Source of the DNA: Treponema sp.
GTDB taxonomy: Bacteria; Spirochaetota; Spirochaetia; Treponematales; Treponemataceae
Length of the DNA: 64,000 bases
Direction: 5' to 3'
Assembly (NCBI GenBank): GCA_017963165.1
Contig: JAGCTZ010000125.1
Location: 1-64,000, forward strand
In this document: piece by piece, positions 51,573-59,094 of the stretch
Position numbering within the stretch: position 1 is the first letter of the stretch
How the letters are laid out: every line of letters begins with the position of its first letter
Made by a program: the position numbers and the translations under genes
Notes under the pieces: generated by a model
Told to the model about the DNA's origin: nothing
Databases searched by the model: none
Seen by the model: the letters and a program-made list of their open reading frames with translations, nothing else

Positions 51573-51680
51573 GAATCTGACGACTTGGTTGATTCTGACG
51601 ATTTGGTTGATTCTGACAACTTTGGCGATTCTGATGAATCTGTTGAATCTGACAATTTGGACGATTCTGATGATTCGCGC
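51573..51680. repeat. Six tandem 18-bp repeats
   Basis: Six direct 18-bp units run from 51573 to 51680, each starting GAATCTGA or GATTCTGA, for example GATTCTGACGATTTGGTT. They lie between two divergent genes, about 80 bp from each start codon. On the plus strand they could encode acidic DSDDLV repeats and on the minus strand NQ-rich repeats, but neither frame has a credible start. Confidence 0.88.
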
Positions 51681-51754
51681 GAGGCCTTTGAAATTCAAAA
51701 TTCTTTCCAAAGCGCAACTTCCATTTTTTTATTTCCTAATAGAAATTTTAGTTG

Positions 51755-51760
51755 TATAAT
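51755..51760 (+). promoter_or_regulatory. TATAAT -10 box, predicted leaderless start of the GGDEF gene
   Basis: TATAAT ends eight bases before the ATG at 51768, with no Shine-Dalgarno sequence between them, so transcription would start at the codon itself. Confidence 0.4.
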
Positions 51761-51767
51761 TATAAGA

Positions 51768-53750
51768 ATGAAAAACATAGCAATTCTTGTTTATGATTTA
51801 ACAGTTGAGTATAACATAGTTGTAACTGATGGAGTTCTCGATTTTTTTAAGGATAAAGGGGATGATTTTCATTTAATTATATCAACTATAAATGCCCCTC
51901 ATGCAACAAGTTTTGACTATGATTATCAGTATTGGACAGCACTGGAACTTTTAAAATCAGACAATATAGACGCTGTAATTGTTGTAACAAATTCTTTTTG
52001 TCATGATCTTACAATCCCGGAATTGTCAAAGGCTCTTGAATGTCTTGCGCCAAAACCTGTTGTTTCAATTTCTAATCCGCTTGATATTCCAACAAATCAT
52101 TATACTTGTGTTTCATGCCAGCAGGCTTACGAAGAAGTTGTAGAGCATCTTTCAAAAAAACATAATAGAAAAAAAATTGCTTTTCTTTCTGCGGCACTTA
52201 ATAAATCGCCTGAATCGGAAGAAAGAGAAAATGCATATAAAGCTGCCCTTAAAAAGTTTGGACTTGAATATAATCCGGATTGGGATTTAGCAGGAGATTT
52301 TACACCTCGGTCTGCGTATGATGCAATTCTTGGGCGCTATAAGAAAAAAGAAGATATTCCTTTTGATGCTTTGCTTTGTGCCAACGATTATATGGCAGCT
52401 GGAAGTCTTAGTGCTTTTCTTGAACTGGGGGTAAAGGTTCCGGAGGATATCTGTATTTTTGGTTTTGATGATGCCGAGGTTGCAACCAATGCTTCTCCAA
52501 CACTTTCTACAATCAGTCAATCTGTTGCGCAAACCGGTTATGAAGCAGGAGCTCTTGTTTATGATATTCTTATGGGAAAAAAAGATGTTCCTAAAAGTGC
52601 TGTAATCCAGTCGTTTTCAATGTACCGGCAGTCTTGTGGTTGTATAGATATAAATAATAAGATTCGTGCTTATATCAATAATCAGGGAGAATTTATAGAG
52701 CAGGGGTCTGCAGATATGACACAGCTTCAGCTCTTTAACAATGGCTTAAATGATATGGCAACAATCTATCATATTTTGAATATGTCAGATACTGTTGTAA
52801 AAATGCGGCTCTTTTTTAATCTTGTCGTAAAAAATCTGAATGTAGTACATATTGGAATGATGGCTTTGTGTGTTTATGATGAACCGATTGAACTTAATTC
52901 CGAGGATGATTTTGTAATACCGGAAAAAGCGAATATGGTTATGCTTATAGATGAAAGCCGCCATATTGAACAGAATTATTTTGACCAGGGGGGAATTGAA
53001 TTTAACCCTAAAAAGCAGCTTCTTCCAGACGGACTTGAAGAGCTAGCCGGTGGAAACTATTATCTTTTACCAATATTCCTGCAGAAAAATAATTATGGTT
53101 ATCTTGTTTGCCGCTTTCCTACAAATAAATATCCTATTTATACAATCTTTCTTAAGATTTTAGTAAACGCCTTTGTTCACTCTTATATTTATTCCAAGAC
53201 CGAGCAGGAAAGAGCGTTAATGGCCGAAAAAAATCAAACCCTGAATTTTCAGTCAAAAACCGATGAACTTACACAACTCTTTAATCGCCGAGGATTTTTT
53301 GAATATGGTCAGCAGCTGCTTGATTTTTCTCTTATTGACGAAACCTGTGGCTGCGTCTTTTTCTGTGATCTTGACGGCTTAAAAACAATTAATGATACCT
53401 GGGGACACGACATAGGTGACCTTGCAATAAAAACAGAAGCAAAAGTTTTAAGAGCAGCCTTCCGCGATTCAGATTTGATTGGTCGCTTAAGCGGTGACGA
53501 ATTTGGAGTAGTATCACCTGGTTGTCCTGCGCGCATTGTGGAACGAATGCGGGAGCGCTTTTTGGAATTAAACGAACAGTTTTCGCAGGAAGCCGGGTTA
53601 CCGTTTACACTTTCAATCAGTATTGGAGCGATGGAATATAGCGGCACAGAAAATGATTTGAACAAGCTCTTAACCCAGGCCGACAAAGATCTTTATAAAG
53701 AAAAGAAACGTAAGCATGCCCTGCGCGACAAAAACAAAGCCAAGACCTAA
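51768..53750 (+). CDS. Diguanylate cyclase with LacI-type sensor domain
   Basis: 660 residues. Residues 1-290 are a LacI-family ligand-binding fold (ALLCANDYMAAGSLSAFLELG, ICIFGFDDAEVATNASP) with no DNA-binding helix and no membrane segment. A middle region of unclear family follows (about 300-470). The C-terminal GGDEF domain has the active site SGDEF (575-579) and an RDSD inhibitory site five residues before it. It should make cyclic di-GMP in response to a soluble ligand, perhaps a sugar. A longer frame back to 51585 through the tandem repeat is rejected. Confidence 0.85.
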   Translation: MKNIAILVYDLTVEYNIVVTDGVLDFFKDKGDDFHLIISTINAPHATSFDYDYQYWTALELLKSDNIDAVIVVTNSFCHDLTIPELSKALECLAPKPVVSISNPLDIPTNHYTCVSCQQAYEEVVEHLSKKHNRKKIAFLSAALNKSPESEERENAYKAALKKFGLEYNPDWDLAGDFTPRSAYDAILGRYKKKEDIPFDALLCANDYMAAGSLSAFLELGVKVPEDICIFGFDDAEVATNASPTLSTISQSVAQTGYEAGALVYDILMGKKDVPKSAVIQSFSMYRQSCGCIDINNKIRAYINNQGEFIEQGSADMTQLQLFNNGLNDMATIYHILNMSDTVVKMRLFFNLVVKNLNVVHIGMMALCVYDEPIELNSEDDFVIPEKANMVMLIDESRHIEQNYFDQGGIEFNPKKQLLPDGLEELAGGNYYLLPIFLQKNNYGYLVCRFPTNKYPIYTIFLKILVNAFVHSYIYSKTEQERALMAEKNQTLNFQSKTDELTQLFNRRGFFEYGQQLLDFSLIDETCGCVFFCDLDGLKTINDTWGHDIGDLAIKTEAKVLRAAFRDSDLIGRLSGDEFGVVSPGCPARIVERMRERFLELNEQFSQEAGLPFTLSISIGAMEYSGTENDLNKLLTQADKDLYKEKKRKHALRDKNKAKT

Positions 53751-55003
53751 TGGATTTTTGGAAAATCGGAATATCTGGTAGTCCAGCAGGGGCTAAGAAA
53801 TTCCCGCTTCATTTCCCAACCGGTTGTTTCGCCGGCCTTTGCAAGTGTTAGTGCTCCTCGCCCATAGTGACTTGTAATTTTATCTACGCTGTCCATTAAC
53901 CTCCGTTTTTTTTCATCCTCCATGGGGTCTACCCAAAGATGTCCCTGATACGCTGCAGGCCGAATTTCCATAAGCGTAACCATGATTGTTTTGTAGCCAT
54001 AACCCTTCCTGTAAATGCGTGGAAGAATTACGCGTGCCGCCGCGACAATATCTGGTGTATAGCTTGTCATTCGTGTAAGGTAAGCAATTGCGCCATTTGC
54101 ATACTGACTTTCTGTGTCCTCGGAATAATAGTTGCAGGTAGAAATGTAGATGGAAACAGCACCACATTCGCTGCCTTGCTGGCGCAGACGTTCTACTGCA
54201 AGTTCTGTATATTGTACAAGGGCACATTCCAGAGTTTTCATATCGTAAACACGGATAGAAAACTGACGGCTCGAAGTAATTACTTCTTTTTTATCTCGTG
54301 TGATTTTATCTATGCAGCGGATTCCGTTCAGTTCGCGCACAGTTGCATAGCCCTGAATGGTCAGGAGTTTTTTTGCTGTGTCCAGTCGCATGTTCTTAAG
54401 GTCAAGCGCAGTTTTTATGCCGTGCCGGTTCAGGACTTTTGCACGGGCAGGGCCTATTCCCCAGATTGTTCCGCAGTCGGTGGAGGCGAGCAGTTCGTCT
54501 ACCTTGTCTGGTTCGTAGACAAAAACTCCACCATGCTCCTTTGCCTTTTTGTTGTAAAGTTTAGAAAGCGTTTTGGTGGGAGCTGCGCCAACACAAATAG
54601 GCATGCCAACTTCTTTGTAAATGCGCCGCTTAAGCTCGTGCCCCAGTTGATACCAGTCGTCCAGAGAAAAATTGCATTTGTCAAAAAACAGAAACGCCTC
54701 GTCTATAGAGTATTCTTCTATGGCGGGCGCATATTCCATATATATAGAAGTAATCCTACGGTTTATGTCTGCATAAAGCGTGTAGTTACTTGAAAAAATA
54801 GTGATGTGCCGCATGTTGCAAAGGTCTCTTACTTTAAAATATGGGTCGCCGCGTTTTATACCTAAAGCCTTTGCCTCTTTGTTCAGTGCAATGATAATTC
54901 CGTCATTATTGGATAAAACCGCTACAGGTTTACCGCGCAGGTCCGGCCTGAAAATCTGTTCGCAGGAGGCATAAAAACTGTTTCCGTCAGCATGAAAAAT
55001 CAT
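53747..55003 (-). CDS. umuC: Y-family DNA polymerase, UmuC-like
   Basis: 418-residue translesion polymerase. ADGNSFYASCEQIF at the start and YSIDEAFLFFD near 98 carry the catalytic acidic residues. The UmuC-type C-terminus with late motifs such as WEMKREFLSPCWTTR is present. It lies behind a UmuD-like gene, separated by 48 bp that contain a family-A repeat. Its stop overlaps the GGDEF gene stop by 4 bp, convergently. Confidence 0.92.
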   Translation of the reverse strand: MIFHADGNSFYASCEQIFRPDLRGKPVAVLSNNDGIIIALNKEAKALGIKRGDPYFKVRDLCNMRHITIFSSNYTLYADINRRITSIYMEYAPAIEEYSIDEAFLFFDKCNFSLDDWYQLGHELKRRIYKEVGMPICVGAAPTKTLSKLYNKKAKEHGGVFVYEPDKVDELLASTDCGTIWGIGPARAKVLNRHGIKTALDLKNMRLDTAKKLLTIQGYATVRELNGIRCIDKITRDKKEVITSSRQFSIRVYDMKTLECALVQYTELAVERLRQQGSECGAVSIYISTCNYYSEDTESQYANGAIAYLTRMTSYTPDIVAAARVILPRIYRKGYGYKTIMVTLMEIRPAAYQGHLWVDPMEDEKKRRLMDSVDKITSHYGRGALTLAKAGETTGWEMKREFLSPCWTTRYSDFPKIH

Positions 55004-55011
55004 AAGCGTAT

Positions 55012-55036
55012 GGGGTCCCTGAGCCTGTCGAAGGGC
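55012..55036. repeat. Family-A repeat between umuD-like and umuC genes
   Basis: The intact CCTGAGCCTGTCGAAGGG core lies directly before umuC. A good ribosome-binding sequence (AAGGAG, overlapping the umuD stop) is now about 45 bases from the umuC ATG, as if the repeat had pushed them apart. Confidence 0.75.
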
Positions 55037-55051
55037 AGCAGAGGATTCTCC

Positions 55052-55357
55052 TTATATCTCCTTTACCGTGTGAATTACATGAACAATGGCTCCCGTCACA
55101 AGCGCCTCTCCCTTAATGCTGCAAACCCGCCCGATTACAAACTCTCCTTCGCTTTCATAAACAACAAGCGAGTTTTCTGTAATCTTTTTTGCCCTGTCAA
55201 TAATCAGCAGATCGCCGTTAAAAATGCACATGCCGGAGTAGCGGTCTGTATCAACTGTCATAAAAACAGTAGCCGAAGGATGCTTTATAAAAAGCGTGTT
55301 GAGATCAAATTTATTATCTTCATACCCTTGAGCCGGGCTCGGAAATCCAGTAATCAT
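55052..55357 (-). CDS. umuD: UmuD'-like protein lacking N-terminal arm and catalytic dyad
   Basis: 101 residues. The protein opens MITGFPSPAQGYED, matching the sequence immediately after the Cys24-Gly25 cleavage site of E. coli UmuD, so the N-terminal arm that is normally removed is not encoded. DLNTLFIKHPSATVF and GDLLIIDRA align throughout. At the catalytic Ser60 position (GDSM) it has Arg39 (TDRY), and at Lys97 (EFTVK) it has Gly76 (EFVIG). It would be a ready-made UmuD' that cannot self-cleave. It is first in an operon with umuC. Confidence 0.85.
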   Translation of the reverse strand: MITGFPSPAQGYEDNKFDLNTLFIKHPSATVFMTVDTDRYSGMCIFNGDLLIIDRAKKITENSLVVYESEGEFVIGRVCSIKGEALVTGAIVHVIHTVKEI

Positions 55358-55369
55358 GCGTCGTTAATG

Positions 55370-55398
55370 ATAATACTATTGGAATACTTTAAAGTCAA
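55370..55398 (-). promoter_or_regulatory. Promoter of the umuD'-umuC operon with embedded operator motif
   Basis: On the minus strand TTGACT (55398-55393) and TATTAT (55375-55370) are 17 bp apart, a strong promoter. The spacer contains the inverse of GGAATACTT (55381-55389). The predicted transcription start, near 55363, leaves about six bases of leader and no Shine-Dalgarno. Confidence 0.7.
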
Positions 55399-55412
55399 GA
55401 AAATAATCAAAC

Positions 55413-55450
55413 GGAATACTTATTGTTTTTTTTAGATTATGTGCTATAAT
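55413..55450 (+). promoter_or_regulatory. Promoter of the HTH-S24 repressor with operator motif
   Basis: TTGTTT (55423-55428) and TATAAT (55445-55450) are 16 bp apart. A second GGAATACTT (55413-55421) lies at the upstream edge of the -35 box, 32 bp from the first copy, i.e. about three helical turns. TATAAT overlaps the upstream ATG at 55449, so transcription should start near the ATG at 55458, giving a leaderless mRNA. Confidence 0.6.
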
Positions 55451-55457
55451 GGGGAAC

Positions 55458-56120
55458 ATGCAGGCACAAGACTTTTGGAAAAAAATAAAAGACCAGCTCG
55501 CAGATCATGGCAAGACACAGGAATGGCTTTGCGAACAGACAGGTATGGAGCTGCAGGGGCTCAGAAACAGAATTTACAAGAACAGATTTCCTACAATAGA
55601 AGAGGCGCTCAAGATTCTTGCTGTATTTGATTTAACCGCAGAAGAATTTTTCGGCGATGAAGGGGCGGGGTCTGGTACTGGCACAGGTTCTCCAGCAGTT
55701 GTATCCACAAGAACTGGTCCCAAAGGTGTTATGCTTATCCCCGTAATGGAGCAGGCTTTTTCTGCAGGCCATGGACAGTTTGTCCCGGATACAGAAGAAG
55801 TTACAGAATACATTTCGGTACCAGGCAATCTAAAAAGATTCGGCGGCAAGCTTGCAGCATCCAGAGTGCAGGGTGATTCAATGGAGCCAACTCTCTTCAA
55901 CGGCGACATAATCATCTGCGATTTAAACGGCTATGACGGCACCGACGGCATCTACACCATAATCTACAAAGGCAACGGCTTCGTAAAACGCCTGCAGCGC
56001 ACCAGCGACGGAGTAAAAATCATTTCCGACAACCGCCACTACGACCCAATGTTCGAAAGCTCTCAAAGCGAAGATTTCAAAGTAATTGGCAAGGTTCGGG
56101 CGGTGATGCATAGTATGTAA
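55458..56120 (+). CDS. HTH-S24 self-cleaving repressor (CI/LexA-like)
   Basis: 220 residues from the ATG at 55458. An XRE-type DNA-binding domain (about 5-65) is joined by a Gly/Ser-rich linker to an S24 peptidase domain. The dyad is intact: Ser141 in VQGDSMEPT and Lys177 in FVKRL. The likely cleavage bond is Ala103-Gly104 in FSAGHG. It is divergent from the umuD'-umuC operon, with shared operator motifs, so it probably represses that operon and itself until RecA-induced cleavage. The start at 55449 is rejected because it overlaps the -10 box. Confidence 0.85.
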   Translation: MQAQDFWKKIKDQLADHGKTQEWLCEQTGMELQGLRNRIYKNRFPTIEEALKILAVFDLTAEEFFGDEGAGSGTGTGSPAVVSTRTGPKGVMLIPVMEQAFSAGHGQFVPDTEEVTEYISVPGNLKRFGGKLAASRVQGDSMEPTLFNGDIIICDLNGYDGTDGIYTIIYKGNGFVKRLQRTSDGVKIISDNRHYDPMFESSQSEDFKVIGKVRAVMHSM

Positions 56121-56123
56121 GAT

Positions 56124-56214
56124 AAAGGAGGGGTAAGTCTCCCCCTCGCTACAACCCGCTGCGCGGTTTTTCGCTACCCCCTCTCCTAGGGGCGCTGCCC
56201 CTAAAACCCCGTGC
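56124..56214. repeat. Truncated family-B repeat
   Basis: An inverted partial copy: GGAGGGGTAAGTCTCCCCCT, then CTAGGGGCGCTGCCCCTA and AAAACCCCGTGCG. It lacks the AGGTTCCAGG-type ends. It separates the repressor gene from the restriction operon. Confidence 0.65.
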
Positions 56215-56269
56215 GTAATTAGAAAACAGATTTTGTTATGATATAATAAAATATATAAAGGGAAAAAGA

Positions 56270-58177
56270 ATGTCACAAAACAACATAAAATCACTAGAAA
56301 ACGACCTCTGGGAAAGTGCAGATGCATTACGCGAAGGTTCAAAACTCAGCTCACAGGAATACTGTATGCCAGTTCTCGGACTCATTTACCTTCGTTATGC
56401 TTTTACTCGTTTTAAATATGTAGAAGCAGAAATTCTCAAAGACCGTCCAAGCCGTAACGGAGTAAAACTCCCTGTTGAATCAAGTGATTTTAAGTCAAAA
56501 AGTGCTATCTTCCTTCCAGAAAACGCCCGCTATGATTACCTTTTGAATCTTCCAAAAGACAAAAATCTTGGTGAAGCAGTAGATAAGGCAATGGAAGCAA
56601 TCGAAAAAGAATGCCCAGATCTTTCCGGTATTCTTCCAAAAAACTATCAGACAATTTTTAAGAATGACTTACTAAAAGATCTTCTCCGCCTTTTTAACAA
56701 TGATGCTCTCAATGAAATTAGAGATGATGTCATCGGCCGCATTTATGAATATTTCCTAAATAAGTTTGCAAAGAATATAGCCAGTGATGACGGTGTTTTC
56801 TTCACACCAAAATCTCTTGTAAGAATGATTGTAAATATCATTCAGCCAACTCACGGAAAGATTCTTGATCCAGCCTGTGGTTCTGGCGGAATGTTTGTAA
56901 GCTCCGGAGATTTTGTAAATGCAAATGGAATTAACGCCAGTGATAAACTCACATTCTTTGGTCAGGAAAAAGTAGAGTTCAATGCTCGCCTTTGTAAAAT
57001 GAACATGGCAGTTCATGGTCTTAATGCAAAAATCATCAGCGGAGATGAAGCTAACTCTTTCTACAATGATTATCACAAGCTCGAAGGCAAATGTGATTAC
57101 GTTATGGCGAATCCGCCTTTCAACGTAAATAAAGTAAAATACGAAGCAGCGCTTAATGCCGGTCGTCTTCCTTTCGGACTTCCTGGCTACAATGAAAAAA
57201 CAAAAGAAATTGGAAACGCAAACTATCTTTGGATAAGTTATTTCTATGCATATCTGAATGAAACCGGTCGTGCAGGTTTTGTTATGGCTTCCTCTGCAAC
57301 AGACAGCCAGCATGCAGACCGCGATATCCGCCAGAAGCTTGTAGAAACTGGTGATGTAGATGTAATCCTCAGCGTTGGAAATAACTTTTTCTATACGCTT
57401 AGTCTTCCTTGTACCCTCTGGTTCTTTGATAAAGGCAAAAAGGATGAACTTAAAAACAAGGTGCTTTTTATAGATGCCCGCAATTATTTTACAGTTGTAG
57501 ACCGCAACTTAAACGAATGGACAAAATGGCAGATTAAAAATCTTACCAGCATTGTTCATCTTTATCGCGGAGAAACTGAAAAATATAAAGCTGTAATAAA
57601 TGATTATTGCAATTACTTTCATGATATTGCTAACACCTTCATTGAGCGCAAAATGAAAGAGACGCTTGAAGTCTGTAAAGATGAAAAAGATTTCACAGCC
57701 GTTCACAAAGCAATTCAAGATGAAATTGAAAATATTAAGAACGAACAGAAACAACATGAAATTGAATTTGATAAAAAGATAGAAGCCGCAAATAAAGCCG
57801 GAGATAAGAAAACTGCAAACCAGGCAAAACGTGATAAAAAGAATGTAATTCAAGGACTTGAAGGTTTACTTTCTGATATTGGCGAAGTCCTCGATGTTGC
57901 AAACGATGCCCTCTGGCTTTCTGAAAAGTTTGGAGAAGGAAACTATTCTGATGTTGCAGGTCTTTGCAAAATTGCTACCCGTGCAGAAATTGCAGAGAAA
58001 AATTATTCCCTTACTCCAGGTGCTTATGTTGGCGTTGCCGAAGTTCAGGATAATGATGAAAACTTTGAAGAACGTATGAAAGAGATTCACAATGAACTCA
58101 ACACTTTGCAAAATGAAAGTAATGATTTGATGGCAACAATCAATGCAAATCTTAAAGAACTTGGATTGGAAAAATAG
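56270..58177 (+). CDS. hsdM: Type I restriction-modification system methyltransferase subunit
   Basis: 635 residues. HsdM N-terminal domain, then the methyltransferase fold with SAM motif DPACGSGGMF near 206 and catalytic NPPFN near 280 of the N6-adenine type. A long helical region (about 450-545), rich in Lys and Glu, follows. It opens the operon hsdM, kilA-N, hsdS, nuclease-like, hsdR. AAAGGGAAAAAGA precedes the start codon. Confidence 0.94.
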   Translation: MSQNNIKSLENDLWESADALREGSKLSSQEYCMPVLGLIYLRYAFTRFKYVEAEILKDRPSRNGVKLPVESSDFKSKSAIFLPENARYDYLLNLPKDKNLGEAVDKAMEAIEKECPDLSGILPKNYQTIFKNDLLKDLLRLFNNDALNEIRDDVIGRIYEYFLNKFAKNIASDDGVFFTPKSLVRMIVNIIQPTHGKILDPACGSGGMFVSSGDFVNANGINASDKLTFFGQEKVEFNARLCKMNMAVHGLNAKIISGDEANSFYNDYHKLEGKCDYVMANPPFNVNKVKYEAALNAGRLPFGLPGYNEKTKEIGNANYLWISYFYAYLNETGRAGFVMASSATDSQHADRDIRQKLVETGDVDVILSVGNNFFYTLSLPCTLWFFDKGKKDELKNKVLFIDARNYFTVVDRNLNEWTKWQIKNLTSIVHLYRGETEKYKAVINDYCNYFHDIANTFIERKMKETLEVCKDEKDFTAVHKAIQDEIENIKNEQKQHEIEFDKKIEAANKAGDKKTANQAKRDKKNVIQGLEGLLSDIGEVLDVANDALWLSEKFGEGNYSDVAGLCKIATRAEIAEKNYSLTPGAYVGVAEVQDNDENFEERMKEIHNELNTLQNESNDLMATINANLKELGLEK

Positions 58178-58184
58178 GAGTATT

Positions 58185-58210
58185 TAATTATGGCGAATTC
58201 GCCTTAATTA
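58185..58210. promoter_or_regulatory. 26-bp interrupted palindrome between hsdM and the KilA-N gene
   Basis: TAATTA, T, GGCGAATTCGCC, T, TAATTA forms a dyad with a perfect 12-bp core. It could bind a dimeric regulator or fold as RNA. It starts eight bases after the hsdM stop. Confidence 0.55.
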
Positions 58211-58266
58211 GAGTCATAAAAATGCAGAAAGATAAGGCATTTCTGTTATAAAATATGAGGTACAAT

Positions 58267-59094
58267 ATGGCAAAAGCTAATAAAATCGAAGTTGAAGGAA
58301 GCGAAATTTCAGTAGTTAAAAATCAGAATGAAGATTATGTTAGTCTTACAGATATGGCAAAGTTTAAAAATGCCGAAAATACCGGGCTTGTTATTTCTCA
58401 TTGGCTAAGTACCAGATTTGCGATTGATTTTCTGGGGATTTGGGAGCAGATTAACAATCCAGATTTTAATCTTACTGAATTCAGTAACATTAGATTTAAT
58501 GCTGGAAGCAATGGCTATGTACTTTCTGCAAAACAATGGATAGAAAGAACAAATGCTATAGGAATAATTTCTAGTGCCGGTCGTTATGGTGGAACATATG
58601 CACATAAAGATATTGCCTTTGAATTTGGTTCTTGGCTAAGTCCGGAATTTAAGTATTATCTTATCCGCGAATACCAGCGCCTAAAGGAAGAAGAACAAAA
58701 GCAGCTTGGCTGGAGTGCAAAACGTGAACTTGCAAAAATCAATTATCGTATTCATACAGATGCTATAAAGCAGAATCTTATTCCGCCGGAGCTTACACCC
58801 GCTCAAAAATCTTTTGTTTATGCAGATGAAGCAGATATGCTAAATGTTGCTATGTTTGGTGTTACCGCAAAACAGTGGCGAGAAGCAAATCCAGACTTAA
58901 AAGGAAACATTCGCGATTATGCGACAATAAATCAGCTGATTTGTCTTAGCAATATGGAAAATCTGAATGCGGTATTTATTGATGATGGACTTCCACAAAA
59001 CGAACGTTTGGAAAAATTGAACAAAATCGCTATTCAGCAGATGAAAGTTCTGGAAAACGTTGAAGACAGAAAGCTTCTGACGAAAGGAAAATAA
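58267..59094 (+). CDS. KilA-N domain protein in the restriction operon
   Basis: 275 residues from the ATG at 58267, behind TGAGGT. The KilA-N domain covers about 15-135 (YVSLTDMAKFKNAENTG, GRYGGTYAHKDIAFEFGSWLSPEF), a DNA-binding module common in phage and DNA-virus proteins. The C-terminal half is helical (LTPAQKSFVYADEADMLNVAMFG). It directly abuts hsdS. Its role in the system is unknown; control or phage sensing are possible. Confidence 0.88.
   Translation: MAKANKIEVEGSEISVVKNQNEDYVSLTDMAKFKNAENTGLVISHWLSTRFAIDFLGIWEQINNPDFNLTEFSNIRFNAGSNGYVLSAKQWIERTNAIGIISSAGRYGGTYAHKDIAFEFGSWLSPEFKYYLIREYQRLKEEEQKQLGWSAKRELAKINYRIHTDAIKQNLIPPELTPAQKSFVYADEADMLNVAMFGVTAKQWREANPDLKGNIRDYATINQLICLSNMENLNAVFIDDGLPQNERLEKLNKIAIQQMKVLENVEDRKLLTKGK

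Noticed and set aside
51573..51680. CRISPR array
   Set aside because: The 18-bp units are directly adjacent with no unique spacers, and no cas genes are nearby.
51493..51717. N-terminal extension of the first ABC exporter with HQNRQ repeats
   Set aside because: It translates the same DNA repeat on the other strand; the ATG at 51492 has a good GGGGAG site.
51585..51767. N-terminal extension of the GGDEF protein with DSD repeats
   Set aside because: It would need a TTG start inside a tandem repeat; the ATG at 51768 has a -10 box just upstream and begins the LacI-like domain.
53939..54793. Plus-strand ORF of 284 codons
   Set aside because: Antisense to umuC, with composition of a frame shadow and no start signal.
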